Notes under the pieces: generated by a model
What the model was told of the DNA's origin: nothing
What the model saw: only the letters and a program-made list of their open reading frames with translations
Databases searched by the model: none
In this document: positions 30,964 through 40,597 of the stretch, one piece after another
Position numbering within the stretch: position 1 is the first letter of the stretch
Layout of the letters: the number at the start of each line of letters is the position of its first letter
DNA from: an uncultured Clostridia bacterium
Lineage (GTDB): Bacteria > Bacillota > Clostridia > TANB77 > CAG-508
Length of the DNA stretch: 63,675 nucleotides
Reading direction: 5' to 3'
NCBI GenBank assembly: GCA_947623465.1
Contig: CANQGU010000007.1
Span: 1-63,675, forward strand
Position numbers and translations under genes: made by a program

Positions 30964-32550
30964 TTATAGATAAATTCTGTAATCAATATCAGGAAAAATT
31001 AAATCTTTTTGTTCAATTTCTTGTAAAAATTTTTCATCAATATTATTTTCTTTTAATTCATTATAAAGTCTAGTAAATCTGCCTATGTGGTCTTTTATTC
31101 TTCTATGAGCATAATCTACCATAGTATTATTTGTTATAATAAATAGCCAATCACTACTTTGAGCAAGTAGTAGTTCTCTAGCAGCCTGATTTAAAGCTCT
31201 TATTTTAATAGGGTCAGTTTCATCTTTAAAAATATAAGCTAATTCACACATTCGGTCTCCTGCAGTATGTAAGTGTTTGTGAGCATAATCATTTGAAGGA
31301 TTAAGCCAAACTTCACTGTATCCATTTGCACCCCAACTAGATCTGCAAGGTTCACATTGTTGAATTTCTGGATATTTGTCTAAATATTCAGAAGGAGTAA
31401 TTAATTCAAAATTACACTCATCATAATATATTTTTTTAAACAATATGTATAGCCAATATGGACCTTCATACCACCAATGACCATAAAGTTCTGCATCATA
31501 AGGACATAAAACGATAGGAGGTTTATCCATGTATTTACTTGCATTTTCAATTTGCTCAGTTCTAGAATTTAAGAAATGACCTGCTTGCATTTGAGCTGAA
31601 TCTTTTGCCCATTGAATATCATATATATCTTTATTATCAGTATCTCCTGTTATTCTATGATATTTAATACCTGTGTGAACTCTAGCACCGTTATGAGCAA
31701 TATAAGGTTTTATATAATCATAATCTGCTTCATATCCAATATCTTTATAAAAATCTCTATAATTAAAATCTCCGGGGTAGCCATTTATAGAACTCCATAC
31801 TTGTCTTGAACTTTCCATGTCTCTACCAAATACAGTAAATCCTTGGGGAGAAACAATAGGTGCGAAAGTTCCATAAATAGGGGTAGGATTAGCATATAAA
31901 ACACCGTGTGATTCAACAATTGCATAATCTAAACCAAATTCTCTTAAATATTTATCAGCTTCTGGAACATATCCACACTCTGGAAGCCATATTCCACGAG
32001 GCTTTTTGCCAAAATATCTTTCATAGGTTTGAACACCAACTGCAATTTGAGCTCTAACAGTTTTTTCATTTACATATAAAATAGGGAAGTAACCATGAGT
32101 TGCACCACAAGTTATTATTTCTAATACTCCAATATCTTGAAAATGCTTAAACTGAGATATTAAATCACATTTAAATTCATCTTTAAAAAGTCTTAAATCT
32201 TCGGAATATTTTTCGTAGTAATATTTAGAAAGATTATTCATTTTCTCATTAAAAGTTGTCCTTTTTATCTCTTTTTCAGAAAGTTCAATTAATTGTTCTA
32301 AATAATTTATATATTTTTGTTGTAATAATTTATTATCTAGCATAGAAAGAAGCGGGGGAGTAAGTGACATCGTAATTCTAAAGTCAACACCCTCGTCTAC
32401 TAATTTTTTAAAATTTTTTAATAGTGGTATATATGTTTCTGAAATTGCTTCGTATAACCAAGATTCTTCTAAATAATCATTACTTTCTGGGTGATGAATA
32501 AATGGAAGATGGGCATGTAATACAAAGCTTACATATCCTTTTTTTTGCAT
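30964..32550 (-). CDS. Glycoside hydrolase family 57 protein (branching-enzyme type)
   Basis: A 528-aa GH57/DUF1957 protein; characterised relatives are 1,4-alpha-glucan branching enzymes. 'SFVLHAHLPFIHHPE' opens the barrel. The nucleophile Glu lies in 'GIWLPECGYVPEAD' and the acid/base Asp in 'LCPYDAELYGHWWYEGP'. A DUF1957 helical domain follows at the C-terminus ('QSSDWLFIITNNTMVDYAHRR'). It is paired with the DUF4912 gene immediately upstream on the same strand, a recurring association. Probably glycogen or storage glucan metabolism. Confidence 0.9.
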   Translation of the reverse strand: MQKKGYVSFVLHAHLPFIHHPESNDYLEESWLYEAISETYIPLLKNFKKLVDEGVDFRITMSLTPPLLSMLDNKLLQQKYINYLEQLIELSEKEIKRTTFNEKMNNLSKYYYEKYSEDLRLFKDEFKCDLISQFKHFQDIGVLEIITCGATHGYFPILYVNEKTVRAQIAVGVQTYERYFGKKPRGIWLPECGYVPEADKYLREFGLDYAIVESHGVLYANPTPIYGTFAPIVSPQGFTVFGRDMESSRQVWSSINGYPGDFNYRDFYKDIGYEADYDYIKPYIAHNGARVHTGIKYHRITGDTDNKDIYDIQWAKDSAQMQAGHFLNSRTEQIENASKYMDKPPIVLCPYDAELYGHWWYEGPYWLYILFKKIYYDECNFELITPSEYLDKYPEIQQCEPCRSSWGANGYSEVWLNPSNDYAHKHLHTAGDRMCELAYIFKDETDPIKIRALNQAARELLLAQSSDWLFIITNNTMVDYAHRRIKDHIGRFTRLYNELKENNIDEKFLQEIEQKDLIFPDIDYRIYL

Positions 32551-32593
32551 CTGTTTTTTATATAGGTAAAACTATATGCTCCTTTCTTTACTT

Positions 32594-33544
32594 TTATTTA
32601 AATTGAGAAGAAAAACTCATTGAGCTTGGATTTCCTGAAGATGGATTATTTATATCAAATGAAGCATTTATAAATTCTTCACTTAAAAATTTATAAAGTT
32701 CGTAAATATTAATAAATTGATTGTTTTTATTTATAAATAAGAAGTTCTTTAAATCTTTCTCTGTTATTTCATTATTTTTTATGTTTCTAAAAGTTACTTT
32801 GTTTGAGTTATTAAATAAAACATGGTCATTTGGTGCATCTAATGTATTTGAAGACGAAACATAAATATATGGATTAGTTATAGGTTCAATGTTACCTTGT
32901 TTTTCTATATTATAATTTGGTATATAATTATAATTTACAGGAATTGGTCTTCTTCCAAGTTCAATTTTATATTCACAATTGCTATCATTAACATGTAAAT
33001 ACCAACTATTTGCAAAATCATTTATATCTATTTCAAAAGAATATCCAAAAGTTTCGTTATGAATAATTAAAACAGGTTTTGTTATTTCAAAGAAATATTC
33101 ACCATATTGTTTTTTTAGATTCTCTCTATCTTCATCAGAAATTTCCCAATAGATAAATAAATTGTTTGGAGTTTGAGCAAGTATTTTTACGAGTGTTTTG
33201 TTATATCTAAAAGGTAAATCATAATATTCTGGTGTAAATGTTTGCTCTGTTTTTGTTTTAGTTTTAGTTGACGATTTTTTTACTGCAGTAGCTTTTGTAG
33301 TGACTGCTTTCTTAGATGTAGTAGCTTTTTTGGTAGTGCTAGCTTTCTTAGAAGTAGTAGCTTTTTTGGTAGTGCTAGTTTTTTTAGATGTTGTAGTTTT
33401 TTTGGTAGTGACTGCTTTCTTAGTTGCTGTAGCCTTTTTTGTAGCAGTTGCTTTTTTAGTTGTATTAGTCTTTTTTGTAGAACTAGTTTTTTTCTTCTTT
33501 ACATCTTCTATTTTTCCATCAGTTTCTTTAGTTTTTCTAGGCAT
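32594..33544 (-). CDS. Lys/Thr/Ala-rich DUF4912 protein
   Basis: A 316-aa protein. Residues about 10-95 are a histone-H1-like repeat of TTKKA/TSKKA units; about 105-200 is the DUF4912 domain ('LPFRYNKTLVKILAQTPNNLFIYWEIS'), and the C-terminal 100 residues are uncharacterised. AGGAGG precedes the ATG. The basic repeats suggest binding to nucleic acid or an anionic polymer. DUF4912 proteins often neighbour GH57 enzymes; the role is not known. Confidence 0.8.
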   Translation of the reverse strand: MPRKTKETDGKIEDVKKKKTSSTKKTNTTKKATATKKATATKKAVTTKKTTTSKKTSTTKKATTSKKASTTKKATTSKKAVTTKATAVKKSSTKTKTKTEQTFTPEYYDLPFRYNKTLVKILAQTPNNLFIYWEISDEDRENLKKQYGEYFFEITKPVLIIHNETFGYSFEIDINDFANSWYLHVNDSNCEYKIELGRRPIPVNYNYIPNYNIEKQGNIEPITNPYIYVSSSNTLDAPNDHVLFNNSNKVTFRNIKNNEITEKDLKNFLFINKNNQFINIYELYKFLSEEFINASFDINNPSSGNPSSMSFSSQFK

Positions 33545-33583
33545 TTTTTATCCTCCTGTTTCTCATACATATTTATATATTAT

Positions 33584-33612
33584 ATACTATACTAAAACTA
33601 AAATAAATTCAA
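33584..33612 (-). promoter_or_regulatory. Putative promoter of the DUF4912-GH57 operon
   Basis: On the minus strand TTGAAT, a 17-nt spacer and TAGTAT, 40 nt upstream of the ATG. Confidence 0.5.
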
Positions 33613-33738
33613 GGTTTTTCACAAAAGTTTTAAAAAAATTGCAAACGATTTATAAAAGCAACAAAAGATATGTAACAGAACAAAAAGACATACAAAAATG
33701 CGTAAAAAAATTATCAAAGCAAAAAATTTTTTTTACTA

Positions 33739-33767
33739 TTGCAAAAAAATTATAAATTATATATAAT
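33739..33767 (+). promoter_or_regulatory. Putative promoter of TetR-type gene
   Basis: TTGCAA (33739-33744), 17-nt spacer, perfect TATAAT (33762-33767). Confidence 0.65.
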
Positions 33768-33834
33768 ATACATAAATTTTAAAAATAGATACAAAACAAG
33801 TATTGATTTATAAAAATAAGAGGAGTGAAAAAAT

Positions 33835-34404
33835 TTGAATAAAACAAAAAGAAAAATATTTGAAGCCTCAATGAAACTATTTGCAGAAAAAGGTTATGAA
33901 AACACAAGTATAGAAGAAATAACAGCGACAGTAGGAGTAGCAAAAGGAACATTATATTACCATTTTTCTAGCAAAGAAGAAATATTTGACTTTCTAGTAA
34001 AAGAAGGGATGAAGCTTTTACAAAACAGTTTAGATATAAAAACATCAAAATACGAAAATTACATAGATAAAATTAAAGCAATAGTTTTAATTCAAATAAA
34101 AATTGTAAATAAATACGAAGATATAATTACAATTTTATTAAGTCAATTTTATGGAAGTGAAAAAAGAAATCAAAAGTGCAAACAATCTATATATGAATAT
34201 ATAAACAAAATTGAAGAAATTGTACAACAAGGTATAGATTTAGGACAAATAAAGCAGGGAGATGCAAAAATTTATGCCTCTGAAATATATGGATTAATTG
34301 GGTCAAGTTTAGTATACAAAATAAGAGAAAAAGAAAATTTTGATTTATTTACAGTATATAAAGAATTTGAAAATACAGTAATAAAAGGATTAAAAAACAA
34401 TTAA
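33835..34404 (+). CDS. TetR-family transcriptional regulator
   Basis: A 189-aa protein with TTG start and AGAGGAGTG upstream. The N-terminal HTH is 'GYENTSIEEITATVGVAKGTLYYHFSSKEEIF' (about residues 22-53); the rest is a helical ligand-binding domain. It is 93 nt upstream of the acyl-CoA ligase gene. Control of that gene, with a fatty-acid-derived ligand, is a reasonable inference. Confidence 0.88.
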   Translation: MNKTKRKIFEASMKLFAEKGYENTSIEEITATVGVAKGTLYYHFSSKEEIFDFLVKEGMKLLQNSLDIKTSKYENYIDKIKAIVLIQIKIVNKYEDIITILLSQFYGSEKRNQKCKQSIYEYINKIEEIVQQGIDLGQIKQGDAKIYASEIYGLIGSSLVYKIREKENFDLFTVYKEFENTVIKGLKNN

Positions 34405-34497
34405 AAGAATTATAAAATAAATTATAAAAATTAATTTGAAAAAAATTTTATTACTGTAAAACCTAGATATGTAGCAAGAAAGGAATTGATTAAAAAA

Positions 34498-36214
34498 ATG
34501 TTAGATAGAACTATAAGATTTCCTAATTTAAAAGAAATGATATATGGTGCGGCTCGGAAGATATTCAGAAAAACCAGCATACTATGTTGGTGGAGAAAAT
34601 AGAAATACAGCAAAAGTTATTACATATAAAGATTTATATAATGAAATGAATAGTATAGGTACAGCTTTAATAGAGATGGGACTAAAAGGAAAAAGAATAG
34701 CAGTAATTAGTGAAAATAGATATGAGTGGGAAATAGCTTATTTAGCTATATGCTGTGGAGTTGGAGTTGTAGTACCTTTAGATAAAGCATTACCTGCAAA
34801 TGAAATAGAAAGTTTAATTGTTCGTTCAGAAGTAGAAGCAATTTTTTACTCTTCAAAATATGACGAAACAATGGCTAAAATCCAAAAACAAGGAAATACA
34901 AATTTAAAATACTTTATATCTATGGACTTAGAACAAAACGAATTTAACAAATTTTCTTATAAAGAAATAGTAAAAAAAGGTGAAGAACTACTAAAACAAG
35001 GAAATACAGAATATACAAAAGCAGAAATCAATAATGAAGAAATGAGCATAATGCTATTTACATCAGGAACAACAAATATGTCAAAAGCAGTAATGTTATC
35101 ACATAAAAATATATGCACAAACATTATAGATATAAGAAGTACATTTGAATTAGATGAAAGAGATGTATTATTATCATTTTTACCATTACATCATACATTT
35201 GAATGTACAGTTGGATTCTTATATCCGCTTTCTGCAGGCTGTGCCATAGTATTTTCAAAAGGGGTAAGACATATTGCAAATGAACTTAAAAATTTTCAAA
35301 TTACAGCAATGATATGTGTTCCTGTTGTATTTGAAAAAATGTATGACAAATTACAAAAAGCAATAGATGAAAAAGGAAAACTTAAAACTGTAGAAAAAGG
35401 TAAAAAACTAAGTAATGTACTTCTTAAGGTTGGAATAGATGTTAGAAAAAAATTATTTAAAGAAATTCATGAAAATCTTGGTGGCAATATAAGAATAATG
35501 GTTGCAGGTGGAGCAGCATTTGATCCAGAAAAAGAAAAAGGCTTCTGGGATTTAGGATTTAATATAATGCAAGGATATGGATTAACAGAAACATCTCCTG
35601 TAATTTCAGCAGAAAGAACTAATCTAAAAAGATTAGGTTCAATAGGAAAGAAAATGAAAAGTGTTGAAGTAAAAATAGATGAGCCAGATGAAACAGGTGC
35701 AGGAGAGCTTTTAGTAAAAGGAGATTCTGTAATGCTTGGCTATTACAAAAATGATGAAGCAAATAAAGAATCATTTACAGAAGATGGATGGTTTAGAACA
35801 GGAGATTTAGCAAAATTTGATAAAGATGGATTTATATATATATGTGGAAGAAAAAAATTTGTTATAGTTCTAAAAAATGGTAAAAATGTTTATCCAGAGG
35901 AAATAGAAAGCTTAATAGAAAAATCAGATTTAGTAAAAGAATGTATGGTATTCGGAACTCCATCTCAAGATGGTAATGTTACTATTTCCGTAAAGGTTGT
36001 GTATGATAAAGAATATATAAAAGAAAAATTTGGAGATATTTCAGAAGAAGAAATAAGAGAAAAAATATGGAATTGGGTAAAAGAAGTAAACAAAACAATG
36101 CCAAAATATAAATATGTAAAAAAATTATTCTTAACAGATGAAGAACTTATAAAGACAACTACACTAAAAATTAAGAGAAATATAGAAATAGAAAAAACAT
36201 TAAAAAAAATGTAA
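34498..36214 (+). CDS. AMP-binding long-chain acyl-CoA ligase, one frameshift
   Basis: A 571-aa ANL-superfamily ligase that activates fatty acids with ATP and CoA. The adenylation P-loop is 'LFTSGTTNMSKAVMLSH' (a variant lacking the usual Gly-x-Pro-K). 'GYGLTETSPVIS', 'GWFRTGDLAKFDKDGFIYICGR' and 'VLKNGKNVYPEEIE' are present. The ATG at 34498 opens 'MLDRTIRFPNLKEMIYGAA'; codon 20 is CGG at 34555. Skipping the C reads 'GAA-G-RYSEKPAYYVGGEN', joining this natural N-terminus to the rest. Unshifted, the frame ends 15 codons later. Confidence 0.88.
34555..34558 (+). other. C-GGA +1 frameshift site in acyl-CoA ligase
   Basis: 0 frame GCT CGG AAG; restored GCT (C) GGA AGA. Confidence 0.85.
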
Positions 36215-36353
36215 TAAAATTGTAATATTTCTGTTATTAAAATGTAAAGAAAAAAATTTTGAAAATTCTTGTAGTTTTTTGACAAGTGATGTATAATAAA
36301 AATTGAAATATAAATAAAACTCAAAATTTAATAACAAAGGAGGTAAGTTTACA

Positions 36354-37301
36354 ATGTCTAAGTCCGGCATAGTAAATGTAAGAATGGTAATTACGGAAGA
36401 AAAGATTATATCAAATATAGATAAAGTTCAAAAACTAATAAATCCAAAAAACAAAAAACAAATCATTCAATTAGAAGAAGATACATATTTTAAAGATTTA
36501 ATAGAATCTATAAAAACATATTTAATAGAATATCCAAAGAAAAAGAATTTTCCTGTAAGTGTATATAATGCAGCATACAGTTTAGTAGAATATGCAATAA
36601 ATCAATTTGAGGAAAATACAAAAAAAGTAGAAGAACTAATAAAACAAAGAGAAGAAAATATAGCATTAGCTGGTGTTTTAAACGAACTTATAGAAACAGT
36701 TGACGAGAAAAAAGAAGATTGGCAAGAGCAAGTAGAAAAAGCAAGCAAAGATTTTCCAGAAGATGTAATAGAAGCATTAAATACAGTTGGAAAATGTAAA
36801 GGAAAAACATCTCAAAAATATAATGATGCTATGAAAATATTAAAAGCTAGAGTAAATAACTTAGAAGCAAATCTTCATATAGAAATAGATATGGAAAGAT
36901 TAGAAGACAGTTCAAAAGCATTAAGTTATATAGGAATAGAAGTATCAGATGCGTTAAAATTAATACCAACACCTGAAGAAAGAATAGAACAAATAGAAGC
37001 AGAAGAAAATGAAAAAGACCAAGTACAAGAAGTAAAAGAAACAAAACAAAAAGCTAAGAAAAAAGCAAAAGCCAATATCCAAACAATTAGTGTAGAAGAA
37101 AATAACGAAGAAGCTAATGAAAAAGAAATAGAAGAACAAGAACAATATAAAGAAGAAACAACATTTGAAGCTAAACCATCATTATGGCAAAGATTCAAAA
37201 ATAGTAAAATTGTTAGAGCAGCAACATATATATTTAGAATTAGAATCAGAATTGAATTACCAAGTAACGCACTTCCTGAAGGAAGAGGAGAAAACGAATA
37301 A
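36354..37301 (+). CDS. Hypothetical coiled-coil protein
   Basis: A 315-aa cytoplasmic-looking protein with excellent SD (AAAGGAGG). Mostly helical and charged; long Glu/Lys-rich stretch at about 205-270, then a basic, Arg-rich C-terminal segment ('RFKNSKIVRAATYIFRIRIRIELP') that could bind membrane. I do not recognise a family. It stands alone, with a strong terminator directly after it. Confidence 0.7.
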   Translation: MSKSGIVNVRMVITEEKIISNIDKVQKLINPKNKKQIIQLEEDTYFKDLIESIKTYLIEYPKKKNFPVSVYNAAYSLVEYAINQFEENTKKVEELIKQREENIALAGVLNELIETVDEKKEDWQEQVEKASKDFPEDVIEALNTVGKCKGKTSQKYNDAMKILKARVNNLEANLHIEIDMERLEDSSKALSYIGIEVSDALKLIPTPEERIEQIEAEENEKDQVQEVKETKQKAKKKAKANIQTISVEENNEEANEKEIEEQEQYKEETTFEAKPSLWQRFKNSKIVRAATYIFRIRIRIELPSNALPEGRGENE

Positions 37302-37307
37302 AAAACA

Positions 37308-37350
37308 AAACTACTTATTTTAACTTACAAATAGGTAGTTTTTGCTTTTT
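37308..37350 (+). terminator. Terminator
   Basis: AAACTACTTATTT (37308-37320) pairs with AAATAGGTAGTTT (37329-37341), then TTTTGCTTTTT. Confidence 0.85.
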
Positions 37351-37406
37351 ATAAATGTAAATTTTGCCAAAAAAATAATCAACTTTAAAAAAGTTGATGT
37401 AATAAA

Positions 37407-37483
37407 TGGTGCTCCCTCAAGGATTCGAACCTTGGACCTACCGGTTATGAGCCGGTTGCTCTAACCAACTGAGCTAAGGGAGC
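37407..37483 (-). tRNA. tRNA with CAT anticodon (Met, or Ile2)
   Basis: A 77-nt cloverleaf on the minus strand. Acceptor stem GCTCCCT/AGGGAGC, D-loop 'AGCTCAGTTGGTTAGAGC', anticodon stem ACCGG/CCGGT with loop CTCATAA (anticodon at 37447-37449), T-arm with GGTTCGAATCC, and encoded CCA. The anticodon arm looks like lysidine-modified tRNA-Ile2, but elongator tRNA-Met cannot be excluded. Confidence 0.93.
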
Positions 37484-37599
37484 ATTATTTGTAACGCTTT
37501 GTAGTATATAATATTTTTTATAGTTTGTCAAGGCTTTTTTGAAAAAAATAATTGGAAAAAATTAAAACCTCACAAATTGTAAATTTTTCGTAAATTTAC

Positions 37600-37628
37600 T
37601 TGAAAAAAAACATATTTATTGATATGAT
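37600..37628 (+). promoter_or_regulatory. Putative ftsEX promoter
   Basis: TTGAAA (37600-37605), 17-nt spacer, TATGAT (37623-37628). Confidence 0.6.
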
Positions 37629-37674
37629 ATTTAGGATTAGATGTAAAAAGCAAACAAAAGGAGAAAAAATTAAG

Positions 37675-38358
37675 ATGATAGAATTTAGAAATGTTTCAAA
37701 AACCTATGATACAGGTACAAAAGCAGTAAAAAATGCTAGCTTTTTAATAGAAAAAGGTGAATTTTGTTTTTTAGTTGGATCATCAGGAAGTGGAAAATCT
37801 ACTCTAATAAAATTAATATTAAAAGAGGAAGAAGCAACATCAGGAAACATTATAATAAATGGAAAAGACACAACATTTTTAAAGCCTAGTAGAGTACCAT
37901 ATTTAAGAAGAAGTATGGGAGTTGTATTTCAAGATTTTAGGCTATTACCAGATAAAACAGTATATGATAATGTTGCATATGCAATGTATATAGTTAGAGC
38001 AACAGGAAGACACATCCGTAGGCAAGTTCCAATGGTGCTTTCACTTGTTGGTCTAAGTCAAAAAGCAAAAATGTACCCAAATGAATTATCTGGAGGAGAG
38101 CAACAAAGAGTAGCTTTAGCAAGAGCATTAGTAAACAATCCATCAATGTTAATTGCAGACGAGCCAACAGGAAACTTAGATCCAGATACATCTTGGGATA
38201 TAATGAACTTATTAAATGACATAAATATGAGAGGAACAACAGTAGTTGTTGCAACACATGCTAAAGATATAGTAGATAAAATGAAAAAAAGAGTTATACA
38301 TATAGAAAAAGGCGACATAGTAAGAGATGATAAAAAAGGTGGTTATGATGAAATATAA
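37675..38358 (+). CDS. ftsE: Cell division ATP-binding protein FtsE
   Basis: A 227-aa ABC ATPase. The start at 37675 follows AAAGGAG. Walker A GSSGSGKST (35-43), Q-loop 'VVFQDFRLLPDKTV', signature 'LSGGEQQRVALARAL' and Walker B 'MLIADEPTGNLDP'. With FtsX it regulates septal peptidoglycan hydrolases. The stop overlaps the ftsX start by 14 nt. Confidence 0.96.
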   Translation: MIEFRNVSKTYDTGTKAVKNASFLIEKGEFCFLVGSSGSGKSTLIKLILKEEEATSGNIIINGKDTTFLKPSRVPYLRRSMGVVFQDFRLLPDKTVYDNVAYAMYIVRATGRHIRRQVPMVLSLVGLSQKAKMYPNELSGGEQQRVALARALVNNPSMLIADEPTGNLDPDTSWDIMNLLNDINMRGTTVVVATHAKDIVDKMKKRVIHIEKGDIVRDDKKGGYDEI

Positions 38359-39247
38359 TGTATTTACCTATTTAATAGGAGAAGGTTTAGCTAATGTATT
38401 TAAAAATAAAAAGCAAACAATAACATCTTTTGGAACAATGTGCTTAATAATGATATTTTTTGGAATTTGTTTTATAGTAATAGGAAATTTCAATCATTTT
38501 ATAGATCAAGTAGAATCTGTACAAGGGATACAAGTATATATACAAAATGATGCAACAGATGAAGAAGTAAAACAAGCTGGAGAGCAAATACAAGCATTAG
38601 ATGGAGTAAACACAACAGAATTTATTTCTAAAGAAGCTGCACTTCAACATATGAAAGACAAATTTGGAGAAAAAGCATACTTATTAAATATATATGACGA
38701 AAGCAATATTTTCCCTGCATCTTATGTAGTAACACTTACAGATTTAAACTTAAGACAAGATGTTGAAAATAAAATAAAAGAATTAGATAATATAAAAAAT
38801 ATAACAAGTAGTGACGAAACAATATCTGCATTAATAAAAATAGCAAGAGGAATAAAAATAGGAAGCTATATTATTATAATTGCACTTATACTTGTAAATA
38901 TATTTATAATATCAAACACAATAAAATTAACAGTATATGCAAGAAGAAAAGAAATTTCTATTATGAAATATGTTGGAGCTACAAATAGCTTTATAAGATG
39001 GCCTTTTATGGTTGAAGGTATTGTAATAGGATTAATATCAGGAGCAATATCTTTAGCAATAATTGCAGGAGTATATTTATTAATAGAGCAAAATATTTCT
39101 TTTATAGGCTTTTTATCAAAACTAGGACTAAGCTTATTAGAGTTTGGAGATATGTTCAACTTAATATTAATAGTATTTTTAGTATTAGGAGTTGGAATAG
39201 GAATTGTTGGAAGTAGTCTTTCAATGAGAAAATATTTAAAAGTTTAA
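38345..39247 (+). CDS. ftsX: Cell division protein FtsX
   Basis: A 300-aa permease-like protein. One N-terminal TM helix (about 22-45), an extracellular loop (about 46-165) that contacts hydrolases, and three C-terminal TM helices with 'ISIMKYVGATNSFIRWPFMVEGI'. Start 38345 inside ftsE follows AAAAGGTGG; translational coupling is likely. Two M23-peptidase genes follow, fitting the known FtsEX-hydrolase partnership. Confidence 0.93.
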   Translation: MMKYNVFTYLIGEGLANVFKNKKQTITSFGTMCLIMIFFGICFIVIGNFNHFIDQVESVQGIQVYIQNDATDEEVKQAGEQIQALDGVNTTEFISKEAALQHMKDKFGEKAYLLNIYDESNIFPASYVVTLTDLNLRQDVENKIKELDNIKNITSSDETISALIKIARGIKIGSYIIIIALILVNIFIISNTIKLTVYARRKEISIMKYVGATNSFIRWPFMVEGIVIGLISGAISLAIIAGVYLLIEQNISFIGFLSKLGLSLLEFGDMFNLILIVFLVLGVGIGIVGSSLSMRKYLKV

Positions 39248-39313
39248 AATTTGCTATAAGTAAGATTTATATTATTAAAAACTAAAGATATGTAAAAATA
39301 GGAGGGAGGAGTA

Positions 39314-40459
39314 ATGCGAAAAATTTTTAAATTACTAATTAGTGTAATATTAATATTGAGTATTACTTTTGTTTCTTATGCAGCAGATTTAAATGAATTA
39401 AATGAACAAAGAAATGAAGTACAAAATCAAATAGACGAAAAAAACAATCAGCTTAATGATGTAAATAACGAATTAACAGAAAATTTAAAACAAATACAAA
39501 AACTAGATGAAAGCATACAATCTATAGAAAAAGATTTAGAGGGATTAAATAGTGATATAACAACCAAAGAACAAGAAATGTCTGACATAGAAAGCAAATT
39601 AGAAATAGTAACAGAAAAATATAAAGAGCAAAAAGAATTACTAGATTCAAGATTAATTACAATGTATGAATCTGATAACATTAGATACTTAGATGTTCTA
39701 CTTGGCTCAAAAAGTATATCTGATTTTATATCTAGTTACTTCTTAATAGAAGAAATTGCAAAATATGATATGGATTTGTTAGAGTTAGTAGAAAGTGAAA
39801 AAAATGATATAGAAAATAAAAAACTTCAAATTAATACACAAAAAAAAGAAATAGAAAACAAAAAAAGTACTCAAGAAAAAACCGAAATAGCTTTATCTAA
39901 TACAAGATTATTAAGGCAAAATTACATATCAAAACTAAGTGAAGAAGAACAAAATATACAGGCACAAATAGACGAATACAACAGGCAATACACAGAAATA
40001 GAAAACGAAATAAGAAAATTAGCTTCAATTGTAACATTTGGAGAAGACTATAGAGGTGGAGAAATGAAATGGCCAATAATGGGTCATTACACAATAACCT
40101 CAAATTATGGTATGAGAGTTCATCCAATAACAGGAGTATATAAATTACATACTGGTGTAGATATAAGTGCAAGAGTAGGAGACGAATTTACAGCAATGGC
40201 AAATGGAATTGTTGTAAAAGCACAGTATAATGGAGCTTATGGAAACATGGTAATAATTGACCATGGAGGAGGAGTTCAAACATTATATGCACATGGCTCA
40301 GAAATAGTAGCTCAAGTAGGTCAAGAAGTTAACGCAGGAGATGTTGTATTAAAAGTAGGATCAACAGGATATTCAACAGGACCACATGCACATTTCGAAG
40401 TTAGAGTAAACGGAGAGCCGGTAAATCCATTAGATTATGTTCAAATACCAAGCGAATAA
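39314..40459 (+). CDS. M23 murein hydrolase with coiled coil (EnvC/PcsB-like), paralogue 1
   Basis: A 381-aa secreted protein. Signal peptide (about 1-24), a long coiled coil (about 25-240) that includes 'LLDSRLITMYESDNIRYLDVLLGSKSISDFISSY', and a C-terminal LytM/M23 domain. The zinc residues are in 'HPITGVYKLHTGVDIS' and 'TGPHAHFEVRVNGEPVNPLDYV'. The HxH motif is intact, so it is probably active. Lying next to ftsEX, it is a likely FtsX-regulated septal peptidoglycan hydrolase. SD AGGAGGG. Confidence 0.92.
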   Translation: MRKIFKLLISVILILSITFVSYAADLNELNEQRNEVQNQIDEKNNQLNDVNNELTENLKQIQKLDESIQSIEKDLEGLNSDITTKEQEMSDIESKLEIVTEKYKEQKELLDSRLITMYESDNIRYLDVLLGSKSISDFISSYFLIEEIAKYDMDLLELVESEKNDIENKKLQINTQKKEIENKKSTQEKTEIALSNTRLLRQNYISKLSEEEQNIQAQIDEYNRQYTEIENEIRKLASIVTFGEDYRGGEMKWPIMGHYTITSNYGMRVHPITGVYKLHTGVDISARVGDEFTAMANGIVVKAQYNGAYGNMVIIDHGGGVQTLYAHGSEIVAQVGQEVNAGDVVLKVGSTGYSTGPHAHFEVRVNGEPVNPLDYVQIPSE

Positions 40460-40597
40460 ATATGAATATAAAAACACAAATACATTAATAAATAAGATAC
40501 TTAAATATTTTAATTACAAAAATAAATAAGATACCTAAATATTTTGACTACAAAATCGGAAAGACACTTAAAAGATAAATGAAAGGAAATAAAAAAC

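Noticed and set aside
6470..36214. Pseudogene decay of miaA, dxs, corC, ligase and prmC
   Set aside because: Each gene is otherwise intact, with all motifs and normal length after correction, and several are core functions. Decay would produce varied lesions, not one motif.
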